Positions 28,635 through 38,055 of a stretch of 64,000 bases of DNA are shown piece after piece. The DNA is taken from contig NZ_SAYT01000005.1 of NCBI RefSeq assembly GCF_004296575.1, positions 186,001-250,000 on the forward strand. The letters run 5' to 3'. A model generated the notes under the pieces. It was not told where the DNA came from. It saw only the letters and a program-made list of their open reading frames with translations, and ran no database searches. The DNA is from Dyella amyloliquefaciens (GTDB lineage: Bacteria > Pseudomonadota > Gammaproteobacteria > Xanthomonadales > Rhodanobacteraceae). Made by a program: the position numbers and the translations under genes. Position 1 is the stretch's first letter. Each line of letters opens with the position of its first letter.

Positions 28635-28931
28635 TCAATGACACGTACCGGCTCCCATGGGCGCGCAATTGACGTTGGGTCCGTGGCCATTGTTGATGAT
28701 CACCCGGATCGGTGACTGGTCCGGCGGAGCCTTGTCCCTGGCGGGCTGATCGTTGAAGTTGAAACGCTGGGCGTCGCTGGCGGCGGTGCTCAGGGCATCG
28801 TGGTAGGCGCCTGGCGTGCTGCTCGCGGTGGCCGGAAGCGTGCTCCAGCGATCGCTTGGCGGTGCAACGCCCTGCGCCGCCGCGCTGGCGCACAGCAGGC
28901 TGGTCACGAGCAACAGATGTCGATAGCGCAT
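28635..28931 (-). CDS. Small secreted protein between response regulator and kinase
   Basis: A 98-residue protein with a clear signal peptide (MRYRHLLLVTSLLCASAAA, cleavage about residue 19-20). The mature part is polar and ends in a Gly/His/Cys-containing tail (NNGHGPNVNCAPMGAGTCH) with two cysteines and two histidines, which might bind metal or form a disulfide. I do not recognise the family. Its stop is 28 bases before the kinase start, so it is almost certainly co-transcribed with the kinase. A periplasmic modulator or ligand sensor for the kinase is conceivable but only inferred from position. Confidence 0.75.
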   Translation of the reverse strand: MRYRHLLLVTSLLCASAAAQGVAPPSDRWSTLPATASSTPGAYHDALSTAASDAQRFNFNDQPARDKAPPDQSPIRVIINNGHGPNVNCAPMGAGTCH

Positions 28932-29016
28932 GGTGCGGACTCCATCGGCATACGCCACATCATCCTCGGCCTGCAGCCCCACGGCAATCGTGACGGATGG
29001 CGACTGCGCCGAGACC

Positions 29017-29127
29017 TGTGGGAGCGCACCCTGTGCGCGACAGCAGCGCTGAGGCGCATCCATTTGCCCGGCTAGCGCAACGGCCGCTTCGCTCCGTCGG
29101 CTGTCGCGCACAGGGTGCGCTCCCACA
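29017..29127. repeat. Inverted REP pair
   Basis: REP units (CCT-loop type) at 29017-29040 and, inverted, 29104-29127 lie between the response regulator stop and the small secreted protein gene, which could uncouple their mRNA levels. Confidence 0.75.
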
Positions 29128-29144
29128 ACGGGACGGGGCGGGTG

Positions 29145-30482
29145 CTACGCCTGTGCCAGGCCGTAACGCTCCATGCGGCGGTACAGCGCCTGCCGCGACA
29201 GCCCCAGGGCCTGCGCGGCACGGCTGACCACACCGCCGGCCTGCTCCAGCGCGGCCTCCACCGACTCGCGGGTGGGCTCATCGAGGTTGCGGTTGGCGGC
29301 CGGGGCGAGCTGCGGCAGATTGAGTTGTTCGGGCGTGATGCGGCCGTCGCCCGCCAGCAGCGCGGCGCGCTCGATGGCGTTCTTCAGCTCGCGCACGTTG
29401 CCGGGCCAGGAATAGGCCAGCAGCGATTCGCGCGCGGGTTCGGTGAGTTCGGCGCGGCCACCCAGGAAGAAGTCGGCCAGCGGCAGGATGTCGTCCACGC
29501 GCTCGGCGAGCGGCGGCAGGTTCACTTCGATGACGTTGAGGCGGTAATACAGGTCTTCGCGGAACGTGCCCGCGCGGATCATCGCCTTGAGGTCGGCATT
29601 GGTGGCGCTGAGCACGCGCACCTTCACGTGACGCGTACGGCCCGAACCCAGGCGCTCGAATTGCCCGGTCTCCAGCACACGCAGCAGCTTCACCTGGCCG
29701 GACAGCGGCAGGTTGCCGATCTCGTCCAGGAACAGCGTGCCGCCATCGGCCAGTTCGAAGCGTCCTTCGCGCGCCTTGTTGGCGCCGGTATAAGCACCGG
29801 CCTCGGCACCGAACAGCTCGGCTTCGATCAATTCACCCGGCAACGCGCCGCAGTTCACCGCGATGAACGCACCACGCTTCACCGCCGAGTTCGCGTGCAC
29901 GATGGCCGCGATACGCTCCTTGCCGGCGCCGTTGGGGCCGGTGATGAGCACGGGGACATCCGAACGCGCCACCTGGCAGGCCAGGTCCAGCGTACGGGCC
30001 ATGGCCTCGGAGGCGAACACGAGGCTGTCGAGATCGTAGCGACGCTGCAGGTCCTCGCGGCGCTTGCGGCGCTCGTTGCGGGCGCGCGTGACCTCGCGGG
30101 TAGACTCGGACAGCTCCAGCAGGTTCTCCACGGTGGCCAGCAGCTTGGCGTCGTCCCACGGCTTGGCGAGATAGTCGGCGGCGCCGGCCTTCACCAGTTC
30201 CACCGCCGTCTCCAGGTGCGTCCATGCCGTGAGCAGGATCACCGGGAGGTCGGTATGGCGCTGGCGCATGGCGCGGAACAGCGCGATGCCCTCCTCGCCC
30301 GAGGTGGTGTCGGCGGTGAAGTTCATGTCCTGGATCACCACGTCGATCCGCTCGCGCTCAAGCATCGCCAGGCCTTCCTCAGGCGTCAGCGCGATCAGCG
30401 GGCGGATTTCGTGCAGGGACAGCGCCAGCGAGAGCGCCTCGCCCACGGCCGGGTTGTCGTCGATGATCAGTACGGTTCGCAT
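29145..30482 (-). CDS. Sigma-54-dependent response regulator (NtrC family)
   Basis: A 445-residue activator with three domains. The receiver has acidic residues D8-D9, phospho-acceptor D52 and K107. The AAA+ domain has Walker A GPNGAGKE (182-189), the sigma-54 contact loop as GAYTGA (229-234) instead of GAFTGA, Walker B GTLFLDE (248-254) and the arginine region [12 protein letters not shown] Fis-type helix-turn-helix (about 405-442) ends [15 protein letters not shown]. It should hydrolyse ATP to open sigma-54 promoters; the perfect -24/-12 site at 45933-45949 is the obvious target. The start at 30482 fits receiver-domain length; an ATG four codons upstream is possible. Confidence 0.93.
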   Translation of the reverse strand: MRTVLIIDDNPAVGEALSLALSLHEIRPLIALTPEEGLAMLERERIDVVIQDMNFTADTTSGEEGIALFRAMRQRHTDLPVILLTAWTHLETAVELVKAGAADYLAKPWDDAKLLATVENLLELSESTREVTRARNERRKRREDLQRRYDLDSLVFASEAMARTLDLACQVARSDVPVLITGPNGAGKERIAAIVHANSAVKRGAFIAVNCGALPGELIEAELFGAEAGAYTGANKAREGRFELADGGTLFLDEIGNLPLSGQVKLLRVLETGQFERLGSGRTRHVKVRVLSATNADLKAMIRAGTFREDLYYRLNVIEVNLPPLAERVDDILPLADFFLGGRAELTEPARESLLAYSWPGNVRELKNAIERAALLAGDGRITPEQLNLPQLAPAANRNLDEPTRESVEAALEQAGGVVSRAAQALGLSRQALYRRMERYGLAQA

Positions 30483-30568
30483 TCGTCGCTTGCACATGTA
30501 GGCGTGGATGCAGCTCCACGCCAAAAGGTTGCCATCTTTCGATGAATTCGTCTCGAAAGCCCGAATAC

Positions 30569-30726
30569 CCCCTCTCCCCTTCGGGGAGAGGGCTGGGGTG
30601 AGGGGCCAATCTTGCGGGAACGCAGGATCAAAGCGCGCTCCGGCTTATCACCATCGCGAGCACCCGCCCCTCACCTCGATCCTCTCTCCCACGGGACTAC
30701 CTTCGGGTCGCCCAAAGGGGAGAGGA
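30569..30726. repeat. CTCTCCC/GGGAGAG intergenic repeats
   Basis: Between the DUF885 gene and the response regulator are two hairpin repeats. At 30569-30605 CCCCTCTCCCC-ttc-GGGGAGAGGG is followed by CTGGGGTGAGGGG. At 30660-30726 a related unit contains GGGACTACCTTCGGGTCGCCC. The same units recur at 56896-57020 and 61097-61272, the latter in opposite orientation. They are typical xanthomonad intergenic repeats. No gene is visible in this gap. Confidence 0.72.
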
Positions 30727-30737
30727 AGCAGAGCGCG

Positions 30738-32540
30738 TCAGCTCTTGGCCGGGTGCGCCGGCGCCTTGCCGGCCTTCACGTCGGCAATCCAGGCGTCAGT
30801 ACGCGCTTCCAGCACGTCCAGCGGCAGCGCGCCGCCGTTGAGGATCTCGTCGTGGAAGGAGCGGATGTCGAACTTGTCGCCCAGCTCCTTCTTGGCGCGC
30901 TCACGCAGCTCCAGGATCTTCAGCTGGCCCATCTTGTAGGCCAGCGCCTGGCCCGGCCAGGTGATGTAACGGTCGGTTTCAGCCTGCACGTCCGGCTCGT
31001 CCTCGCTGGAGTGCTGGTGGAAGAAGTCCACCATCTGCTGGCGCGACCAGTGCTTGTAGTGCACGCCGGTGTCGAGCACGAGGCGGTCGGCGCGCAGCAG
31101 TTCGTCGGACAGGCGGCCGTAGTCGGACAGCGGATCCTTGTAGAAGCCGATGTCCTTGCCCAGGCGCTCGGCATACAGCGCCCAGCCCTCGATGTAGGCG
31201 TTGTAGCCCGCCTGCTGGCGGAACGGCGGCAGGCCCGGCAGCGTCTGCGCGATCGAAATCTGCATGTGATGGCCCGGCACACCTTCGTGATAGGAGGTGG
31301 ACTCGATGGTCAGCACACTGCGGTTGGCGAAGTCGCTCGTATTGACGAACACCTTGCCCGGACGCGAACCGTCCGGCGTGCCCTGCTGGTATTCGGCGGC
31401 AGCGGCTTCCTTCTCGCGGAAGGCTTCCACCGGCACCACTTCCACCTTGGTCTTGGGCAGCAGGCCGAACAGCTTGGGCAGCTCCGGCTGCATGCCGGCG
31501 ATGTAGCCGCGATAACGGTTGAGGATGTCCTCGCGCGAGGTCGCGTGGGTCTTCGGGTTGGTCTTCAGCGATTCGCGGAAGCTGGCCAGGTCCTTGAAGC
31601 CCTGCGACTTGGCGATCGCGGTCATCTCGTCCTCGATGCGCTTCACTTCGGACAGGCCGATCTCGTGGATGCGCTCCGGGCTTTCCTTGGTGGTGGTCAT
31701 CTGCTCCGCCTGGAAGCGATAGATCGCCTCGCCGTTGGGCAGCTGCCACACGCCGGGTTCGCTACGGCCGTGCGGCGCGTAATCCTTCGCCACGAACTGG
31801 CTGAGCTTCTGGTAGGCCGGACGCACCTGCTGGTCGATCGTCGCCAGGATGGCGTCATGCAGGCGCTTCTGGTCGGCCGCGGACACCGTCTTCGGGAAGT
31901 GCTTCAGCGGCTCGGCGAACACGTTGTCCATGCCGGCGGGCTTTGCGATGCTGTCGATCTGCACCACCACCTTATCCAGCAGGTATTTGGGCGGCATCAT
32001 GCCGTCCTTCAGGCCCTGGCGTGCCACGTCGGTGACCTGGTCCAGCAGCTTGGGCATGGCCTTCAGGCGGGCCAGGTAGTCGTCGTATTCCTTGGCGTTG
32101 TCGAACGGGATCGAGCTCACGAAGCCGGCCAGGCGCAGGTGGACACCGCTCATCTGTTCCAGCGGCATCTCGTCGATCTTCAGCTCATGCGCCTTCAGCG
32201 CGTCCTGCAGCTGGCGGACCATCAGCTGCTGGTTGAGCTTGTCCTCTTCCGAGAAGCCGGTGGTGTCGATGGCCTGGAAGCGGGTGAGGAAATCCTTGGT
32301 CTTGACGTACTCGGCCTGCTGGTTGGCCAGCGAGGCATCGCTCCAGCGATCGTTGTAGCGCAGGTCGCCCAGGATCGTGGCGAATTCCGGCGAGGTCTCC
32401 AGCGAGTGCTGCCACTGCTCGGCCAGCAGCGCATTGAGTGCCTTCACGCGGGTGGGCACATCCGCCGTAGCGGCGTGGACTGACGCCACACAGGCCACCG
32501 ACAGCAGGCCTGACACGAGCATTCGCGGTCCGATCTTCAT
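30738..32540 (-). CDS. Secreted DUF885 family zinc metallopeptidase
   Basis: A 600-residue exported protein: signal peptide MKIGPRMLVSGLLSVACVASVHA, then an all-helical DUF885 domain. The segment YHEGVPGHHMQ near residue 417 is an HExxxHH-type metal site, and NAYIEGWALYAERLG supplies a further conserved glutamate, so a zinc carboxypeptidase-like activity related to the M2/M3/M32 fold is likely. It is encoded in the same orientation directly after the permease array, separated only by a structured 269-base element. Periplasmic peptide cleavage that complements the transporter's role is plausible, but the substrate is unknown. Confidence 0.88.
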   Translation of the reverse strand: MKIGPRMLVSGLLSVACVASVHAATADVPTRVKALNALLAEQWQHSLETSPEFATILGDLRYNDRWSDASLANQQAEYVKTKDFLTRFQAIDTTGFSEEDKLNQQLMVRQLQDALKAHELKIDEMPLEQMSGVHLRLAGFVSSIPFDNAKEYDDYLARLKAMPKLLDQVTDVARQGLKDGMMPPKYLLDKVVVQIDSIAKPAGMDNVFAEPLKHFPKTVSAADQKRLHDAILATIDQQVRPAYQKLSQFVAKDYAPHGRSEPGVWQLPNGEAIYRFQAEQMTTTKESPERIHEIGLSEVKRIEDEMTAIAKSQGFKDLASFRESLKTNPKTHATSREDILNRYRGYIAGMQPELPKLFGLLPKTKVEVVPVEAFREKEAAAAEYQQGTPDGSRPGKVFVNTSDFANRSVLTIESTSYHEGVPGHHMQISIAQTLPGLPPFRQQAGYNAYIEGWALYAERLGKDIGFYKDPLSDYGRLSDELLRADRLVLDTGVHYKHWSRQQMVDFFHQHSSEDEPDVQAETDRYITWPGQALAYKMGQLKILELRERAKKELGDKFDIRSFHDEILNGGALPLDVLEARTDAWIADVKAGKAPAHPAKS

Positions 32541-32552
32541 GGATTGATCCTT

Positions 32553-32821
32553 AGAGCCTGTTTAATGTCTCCGCGTGGCCCGCGCCGGGAGCTGTTTGCG
32601 CGCAGACCAAGGAAGAACGATGGAGTGTACGTCCGTACACGACTGAGTGATGACGCCGGACTGTGGGCAAACAGACCCGGCCCGACAGGGTTGTCCAACC
32701 CGCGCCCCCAGCGAGTGGCTCGCGGCTTGACCTGACCACCAGTCAGGCGCGGCGCCACAAACCACTCGCTGGGGGCGCAGGGTGAACAACGCGGGCTACG
32801 TGGAGACATTAAACAGGCTCT
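32553..32821. repeat. Structured inverted-repeat element, copy 1 of family I
   Basis: A 269-base element with about 32-base terminal inverted repeats beginning AGAGCCTGTTTAATGTCTCC. Inside are nested stems: CTGTTTGC/GCAAACAG enclosing GTGTAC-gtcc-GTACAC, then a perfect 17-base-pair stem GCGCCCCCAGCGAGTGG with its complement, enclosing CCTGAC-cacca-GTCAGG. It is flanked by TTA on both sides. It is homologous to 42220-42487, but the long inner stem has a different sequence that still pairs. No transposase or credible gene lies within. It may be a MITE or a structured RNA element. Confidence 0.85.
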
Positions 32822-32896
32822 TAGGGTGGAGAGGCGTCTATTCTGCACGGGTCCGGGCACGGTGCCCGTGCCGGACCGCATGGATAGGCGTTCAGG

Positions 32897-34108
32897 CTAG
32901 ACCGAGCGGGTGGCTACCACCGGGGGAACCGAGGCCGCGCGCAGGGCGGGCCCCAGCACCGCCGCCTGCCCCAGCAGCCACAGCACGACGGCGCCCACCG
33001 GCAGGTAGAACATCGGCAAACGCGGCAGCTCGTAGAACTTCATCAACGCCAGGTTGAGCGCGATGGCCAGCAGCATGCCGATCACGATGCCGCCACTGAC
33101 GATGAGGAAATTCTCGGTCTGGAAGTAACGCAGGATATCGTGCTTCGTGGCGCCGATGGCCCGGCGGATGCCGATCTGCTTGCGTCGCTGCTGCACCCAG
33201 AAGCTGGCGAGGCCGACGATGCCCATCGCCGTCACCAGCAGCAGCGCGACGATCACGCCCACCAGCATGCCGGCCATGATTCGGCTGGGGCGGAAAAAGT
33301 CGTCACGCAGGTCCGACACCGCACGACTCTGCTTGAGGTCGAGCACCGCCTCAGGCGCAGCGCTTTGCGCCGCCGCCCGCGCATCGCGCACCACGCGCGC
33401 CAGATCGGCGGGAGCCGCACGCAACACATAAGTGCCCTTCAACACCTTGCCGGGTGCCATCGGTGCGAACACCGACCACTCCGCCGCACCGGCGCCGCGA
33501 TAACCGCCGGGATCAGGCCGGGCCAGATGCGCCAGCACGCCGACCACCCTGAAGTGGAACTTGTCGGTCACCCAGAATTCCTTGCCCAGTGCCGGTTCAC
33601 CCGGCCACAACTTGTCGGCCAGTGCGCGGGTGATCCATACCGGCGTGTCCGGCATGACCCAGACCTCGCCCGCCTGGAAATCCTCGGGCTGGAAGGGGCG
33701 GCCTTCGGCAAGCCTGAGGCCGAGCGTCTCGGCGGAACCGGGACCGCCCAGGTAGAAGTGCGGCACCGCCACGTAATGCTCGCGATCGAGGCTGACGCCG
33801 TTGTCGCCGGCGCGATCGGAGAACGGCACCGTGTTCACCACGGCGACCGATTGCACGCCGGGCACGGCACGCAATGCCGCCATCATGCGCGCGTTGAGAT
33901 CGGTGCTGTTGCAGTCGTCGCAATCGAGCTTGATGAGGGCCAGCGAGGATTCGTCCACGCCGCTATCGATGTGCATCAGGCTCATGCGCGCGGCGATCAG
34001 GAAGCAGGCGTTGCACAGCACCGCGCACGCGAGCGCGATCTCCATCGCGATGAGCAAGGTGGCAAGGCGATGGCGGCGCAGCGCAGCAAGAATGGGAGCA
34101 AAGTGCAT
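32897..34108 (-). CDS. FtsX-like ABC transporter permease, B-type (pair 1)
   Basis: A 403-residue inner-membrane permease of the MacB/FtsX type: one N-terminal helix (PILAALRRHRLATLLIAMEIALA), a large periplasmic MacB core domain, and three C-terminal helices around IGIRRAIGATKHDILRYFQTENFL. It ends PPVVATRSV like all four B-type subunits here. The periplasmic domain contains a DCDDC segment that is unique to this copy. The ATG at 34108 (GAGG eight bases upstream) aligns with the other B starts. It follows the A1 gene after 10 bases and is the last permease of the array. Confidence 0.9.
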   Translation of the reverse strand: MHFAPILAALRRHRLATLLIAMEIALACAVLCNACFLIAARMSLMHIDSGVDESSLALIKLDCDDCNSTDLNARMMAALRAVPGVQSVAVVNTVPFSDRAGDNGVSLDREHYVAVPHFYLGGPGSAETLGLRLAEGRPFQPEDFQAGEVWVMPDTPVWITRALADKLWPGEPALGKEFWVTDKFHFRVVGVLAHLARPDPGGYRGAGAAEWSVFAPMAPGKVLKGTYVLRAAPADLARVVRDARAAAQSAAPEAVLDLKQSRAVSDLRDDFFRPSRIMAGMLVGVIVALLLVTAMGIVGLASFWVQQRRKQIGIRRAIGATKHDILRYFQTENFLIVSGGIVIGMLLAIALNLALMKFYELPRLPMFYLPVGAVVLWLLGQAAVLGPALRAASVPPVVATRSV

Positions 34109-34118
34109 CGTCATCGCC

Positions 34119-35441
34119 TCACAGGGTCTTCAGCTGCCAGGCCGGTGCCACGCGGCACGCCCGATAGGCCGGCAACACGCCGGCAAGCAGGCTCACGACT
34201 AGCGACGCCAGGAACGTGAGAAGGAACATCGGCACGTCGAGGCGCGCCAGATCCGCATACGCCACGGGTTGCTGCCGAATGAGCCACAGTCCCAGCAGGG
34301 TGAGCAGCAGGCCAAACAGGCCACCGACCAGGCCGATCACGCCCGACTCCACCATGCACTGCGCGAACACCGCGGCGCGGCTGGCGCCGAGTGCGCGACG
34401 CACGCCGATCTCGCCGCTGCGGCGCAGGAACTTCGCCAGCAGCAGGCCAACCGTGTTGAACAGGCAGATGGCGAGGAAGGCGAACGACAACCAGGTCTGC
34501 AGGCGCACGTCGGCGGGCACCACGCCATTGAAATCGAGCCACTCCATCAGGCTGCGCATGCGCGTGTTCCCCGCATGCGTGAAACGCCCCATCGCTTTCT
34601 GCTGGGCGGCGTAGTCGGCCACGAAACGACGGTAGTCGGCGACCTTGGCCGGACTGTCGATCTGCACCCACAGCGACAGCCACACGCAGGGCGCATTCTG
34701 CAAATGGCCCATGCGTTCGGGCAGGCTCCAGCAGGTGAACTGCCAGAAGCTGCCGTCGTTGATCTCCAGGCCCGTGAAGAACGGCGTGATGACATCCTGC
34801 GGCTTGCCGTAGAAATCGGCGGTGTCGCCATTGGAGAAGCGCCCGCCGGCTACCGTGTAGAACTGCGGCGAAGGACGCCACGGCTTGAGCACGCCGACGA
34901 TGCGCACGTCGGTATTGCGCAGGCGCAACGTCCGGCCGACGCTGTTGGCGCCGGCAAACAGCTTCTGGTTGAGATCGTCGGTGATCACCGCGACGCGCGC
35001 CCGCGACTCATCCTCCTGCGCACTCCACCCGCCGCCGTACTGGAACGGCACGTCGAACATCGGGAAGAAGTCCGCCGTGGTCGACAGCATCATGCTCATG
35101 ACCGGTGGCGTGCCGCTCGCGGGGTCGCTGAGCTTCAGCTGGCTTTCCACCACCAGCGCCTGGCGATCGGCGCGATGCGCGCGCCACATGTCCACCGCCG
35201 ACTGGTAGTCGAGCTTGTCGACCGGCTCCTTGTCGTCCGTGTTCTTGGGGATGGCATCCACCTGCGGGTAGTAGATGTGCTGGCTGCGGCCCGGCAACGG
35301 ATCGCCGGACAGCAGGTGCGTGACCGTCAGCGTCGTCATGCTCGCGCCGATGCCCACGGCGATGGCCAGCACCATCAGCGAGGTAAGAACCCTGTTGCGC
35401 GCCAGGCTACGAAACGCCAGGTCGAGGTAGTACCCAAACAT
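34119..35441 (-). CDS. FtsX-like ABC transporter permease, A-type (pair 1)
   Basis: A 440-residue permease: N-terminal helix (LARNRVLTSLMVLAIAVGIGASMTTLTV), periplasmic MacB-PCD domain, and three C-terminal helices with EIGVRRALGASRAAVFAQ. It ends APAWQLKTL. In the periplasmic domain, two cysteines (FTC and APCVW) are shared by all A-type copies and may be disulfide-bonded. It is closest to the A2 copy (SGDPLPG, YYPQVD), which indicates tandem duplication. The start at 35441 has AAGGAG at ideal spacing. It should pair with the B1 protein on the shared ATPase. Confidence 0.9.
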   Translation of the reverse strand: MFGYYLDLAFRSLARNRVLTSLMVLAIAVGIGASMTTLTVTHLLSGDPLPGRSQHIYYPQVDAIPKNTDDKEPVDKLDYQSAVDMWRAHRADRQALVVESQLKLSDPASGTPPVMSMMLSTTADFFPMFDVPFQYGGGWSAQEDESRARVAVITDDLNQKLFAGANSVGRTLRLRNTDVRIVGVLKPWRPSPQFYTVAGGRFSNGDTADFYGKPQDVITPFFTGLEINDGSFWQFTCWSLPERMGHLQNAPCVWLSLWVQIDSPAKVADYRRFVADYAAQQKAMGRFTHAGNTRMRSLMEWLDFNGVVPADVRLQTWLSFAFLAICLFNTVGLLLAKFLRRSGEIGVRRALGASRAAVFAQCMVESGVIGLVGGLFGLLLTLLGLWLIRQQPVAYADLARLDVPMFLLTFLASLVVSLLAGVLPAYRACRVAPAWQLKTL

Positions 35442-35482
35442 CCACTGCACTCCTTGTGTCATCCCCATCAGGGGTTGCCGGG

Positions 35483-36706
35483 TCACACCGACCGCGTTGC
35501 CACCACCGGCGGCACCGCTGCCGCACGCATCGCCGGCCCGAGCACGGCCAGCTGGCCGATCACCCACAGCGACAACGCGCCCACCGGGAAATAGATCGCC
35601 GGCAACCGCGGCAATTCGTAATGCACCATCAGCGCCAGGTTGATGCCGTAGGCCAGCACCATGCCGACCGCGATGCCGATGGTGGCGAGCAGGAAGTTCT
35701 CGGTCTGGAAGTAGTTGAGGATGTTGCGGCGCGTGGCACCCAGCGCGCGCCGCACGCCGATCTGCCGGCGACGCTGCGCCACCCAGAAGCTGCCCAGGCC
35801 GACGATGCCCAGGGCGGTCACCACCAGCAGCGCCAGGCACACGCCCACCAGCAGGCCGGCCATCGCGCGATCGTCCTGGAAGAACTCGTGGCGTACGTCA
35901 TCCATCGTGCGCTTCTTGAGCACGACGCGATGCGGGTTGATTTCCTTGAGCTTGGCCAATGCCGCGGCCAGCACGCGATCACGGTCCTGCGGCGTGGCGG
36001 TGCGTATCACGTATTCGCCGTGTGCCATGCGCATCGGCAGGATCATGCTGTAGCTCTTGGCCGATTCATCCCAGATGGACGGCCGTATCAACTCCTTGAC
36101 CACACCGACCACGGTCAGCGGGTAATCCGAGATATAGAACTGCTTGCCCAGCGCCTGCTGCCCCGGCCACAGGCGCTCCGCCATCTTCTGCGTGATCAGC
36201 ACGACGTGCGGCATCGACTTTGCGTCCTTGGCCGCCGCGGCACGCACCACCTGGTCGAAGTCCAGGTATTCGTCAGGCAGCAGGTCACGCCCCGCGATCA
36301 GCTGCACGCCGAACGTGGGCACGATGTTTTCGCCGGAGTACAGGGTGGCGCTGAGCGTCTCGGACTTCTGCGTGGTATCGAGCTTGATGCCCGAATTGGA
36401 CGACGAGTTGCCGAAGGGCACCTGCCTCACCGAAGCCACCTGGGAGACGCCGGGAATCTGGCGCAAGGCAGCGAGGTCGGTCAGCGTCCGCGACTTCTGG
36501 TCGCTGGTCGCACCGATATCGGCCAGCTGGATGTCCAGCAAACGGTGCTCATCGACGCCGCTGGGCATGTTCATGCGGTCCAGTCGCTGGCTGATGATGA
36601 ATACCGCGTTGCACACGATCGCACAGGTCAGTGCGATCTCGATGATCACCAGGAAGGCGGTGATCTTGTGCCGACGCAGGGTCGAGAGAATCGGAAGAAT
36701 GTCCAT
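35483..36706 (-). CDS. FtsX-like ABC transporter permease, B-type (pair 2)
   Basis: A 407-residue permease of the same B class: N-terminal helix (PILSTLRRHKITAFLVIIEIALT), periplasmic core, C-terminal helices with IGVRRALGATRRNILNYFQTENFL, and the end PPVVATRSV. The frame is open far upstream within the A2 gene region, but the ATG at 36706 with GAGGA upstream matches the other B proteins. It is nearest to the B1 copy (SGVDEHRL versus SGVDESSL). The A2 gene ends 11 bases upstream, and A1 begins 41 bases downstream. Confidence 0.9.
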   Translation of the reverse strand: MDILPILSTLRRHKITAFLVIIEIALTCAIVCNAVFIISQRLDRMNMPSGVDEHRLLDIQLADIGATSDQKSRTLTDLAALRQIPGVSQVASVRQVPFGNSSSNSGIKLDTTQKSETLSATLYSGENIVPTFGVQLIAGRDLLPDEYLDFDQVVRAAAAKDAKSMPHVVLITQKMAERLWPGQQALGKQFYISDYPLTVVGVVKELIRPSIWDESAKSYSMILPMRMAHGEYVIRTATPQDRDRVLAAALAKLKEINPHRVVLKKRTMDDVRHEFFQDDRAMAGLLVGVCLALLVVTALGIVGLGSFWVAQRRRQIGVRRALGATRRNILNYFQTENFLLATIGIAVGMVLAYGINLALMVHYELPRLPAIYFPVGALSLWVIGQLAVLGPAMRAAAVPPVVATRSV

Positions 36707-36717
36707 GGTGATCGTCC

Positions 36718-38022
36718 TCACTGACTCTTCAGCTGCAGCGCGGGGGTGATCTGGCAGGCGCGCCAGGCTGGCAACAGACCTGCCAGCAAGGTCGAACCGA
36801 TGGCCAGCAGGAACGTGGTCAGCAACATCGAAACGTCCAGGTGTGCGAGCGCCGCGTATTCGGACGGTTCCCGACGCACCAGCCACAGGCCGATCATGGC
36901 GAGCAGCAAGCCGCCGATGCCGCCGGCAAGCCCTATCACGCCCGACTCCACCAGCAACTGCGCGAACACTTCGCGCTTGGACGCACCCAGTGCGCGACGC
37001 ACGCCGAGCTCTCCCGCGCGGCGCAGGAACTTCGCCAGCATCAGGCCCACCGTGTTGACCAGGCACACGAGCAGGAAGCCGAACGCCAGCCAGGTCTGCA
37101 GGCGCACGTCGCCCGGCACCACCTTGTTGATGTCCAGCCACTCCATCAGGCCGGGCAGGCGCACGTTCACCGGGCGCAGGAAGCGGCCAAGCTGCTTCTG
37201 CTCCTGCGAGTAGTGCGTGAGGTATTCCTTGTATGCGGCCACCTTGCCGGCGTCGCCCAACTGCACCCAGAACTGCAGCCACACACACGGCTGCGTTTCC
37301 GCGTGTTCCTCGTCACCACCGCCCGTGCCCCAGCAATCGGTCGAGCCGTTGTGGTCGAAGCGCAGGTCACGCGAGGTGGTCAGCGGCACGAACACCTCTT
37401 CGGTGTTGGCGTAGTCGTCCATGTTGAGGTCGTAGAAGTGCGGGCTGGGGCGCCAGCTGTCGAGCACGCCGATCACGCGGAAGGGGGTGTCCTTCATGCG
37501 CAGGGTCTGGCCGGTGCTGTCCTTGCCACCGAACAGCTTGTCGTTGAGCGTGCGCGAGATCACCACCACGCGTGCGCGTGCATCGTCGTCTGCCTCACTC
37601 CAGCCACGGCCATACTTGAACGGCGTCTGGAACATCGCGAAGAAATCGCTGCTGGTATAGCGCGCATCGCTGTAGAACGGGTCGAGGCTCGACTGGGCCG
37701 GCTGCACGGGCACCGCGCCACCGGTCATCAAGGCCTGCCGGTCCCCGCGCTTGGCGTGGAGCAGGTTCATGCCATCGATCCAGGTGACCTGGCGGGGCGG
37801 CTCCTTGCCCTCCTGGTAGCTGTCCATGTCGCGCGGATCGAGCTGCGGATAGAAAAGCGTGCCGCTGCTGCCCGGCATCGGATCACCCGACAGCACGTGC
37901 AACACGGTCAGCGTCGTCATGCTGGCGCCGATGCCCAGGGCGATGGCCAGCACCATCAGCGCCGTCAGGGCCCTGTTGCGTCGCAGGCTGCGTAGCGCGA
38001 GATCCAGGTAGTAACTGAACAT
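36718..38022 (-). CDS. FtsX-like ABC transporter permease, A-type (pair 2)
   Basis: A 434-residue permease with N-terminal helix (LRRNRALTALMVLAIALGIGASMTTLTV), a MacB-type periplasmic domain containing the conserved Cys pair (STDCWG and QPCVW), and three C-terminal helices with ELGVRRALGASKREVFAQ. It ends PALQLKSQ. A good ribosome binding site (GGGGAAGG) precedes the ATG. It has higher similarity to A1 than to A3 or A4. No ATPase domain is fused, unlike MacB itself, so it relies on the separate ATPase encoded at 43864-44586. Confidence 0.9.
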   Translation of the reverse strand: MFSYYLDLALRSLRRNRALTALMVLAIALGIGASMTTLTVLHVLSGDPMPGSSGTLFYPQLDPRDMDSYQEGKEPPRQVTWIDGMNLLHAKRGDRQALMTGGAVPVQPAQSSLDPFYSDARYTSSDFFAMFQTPFKYGRGWSEADDDARARVVVISRTLNDKLFGGKDSTGQTLRMKDTPFRVIGVLDSWRPSPHFYDLNMDDYANTEEVFVPLTTSRDLRFDHNGSTDCWGTGGGDEEHAETQPCVWLQFWVQLGDAGKVAAYKEYLTHYSQEQKQLGRFLRPVNVRLPGLMEWLDINKVVPGDVRLQTWLAFGFLLVCLVNTVGLMLAKFLRRAGELGVRRALGASKREVFAQLLVESGVIGLAGGIGGLLLAMIGLWLVRREPSEYAALAHLDVSMLLTTFLLAIGSTLLAGLLPAWRACQITPALQLKSQ

Positions 38023-38055
38023 GGCCTTCCCCTCTTTCCTTCGTATTCCACGCGG

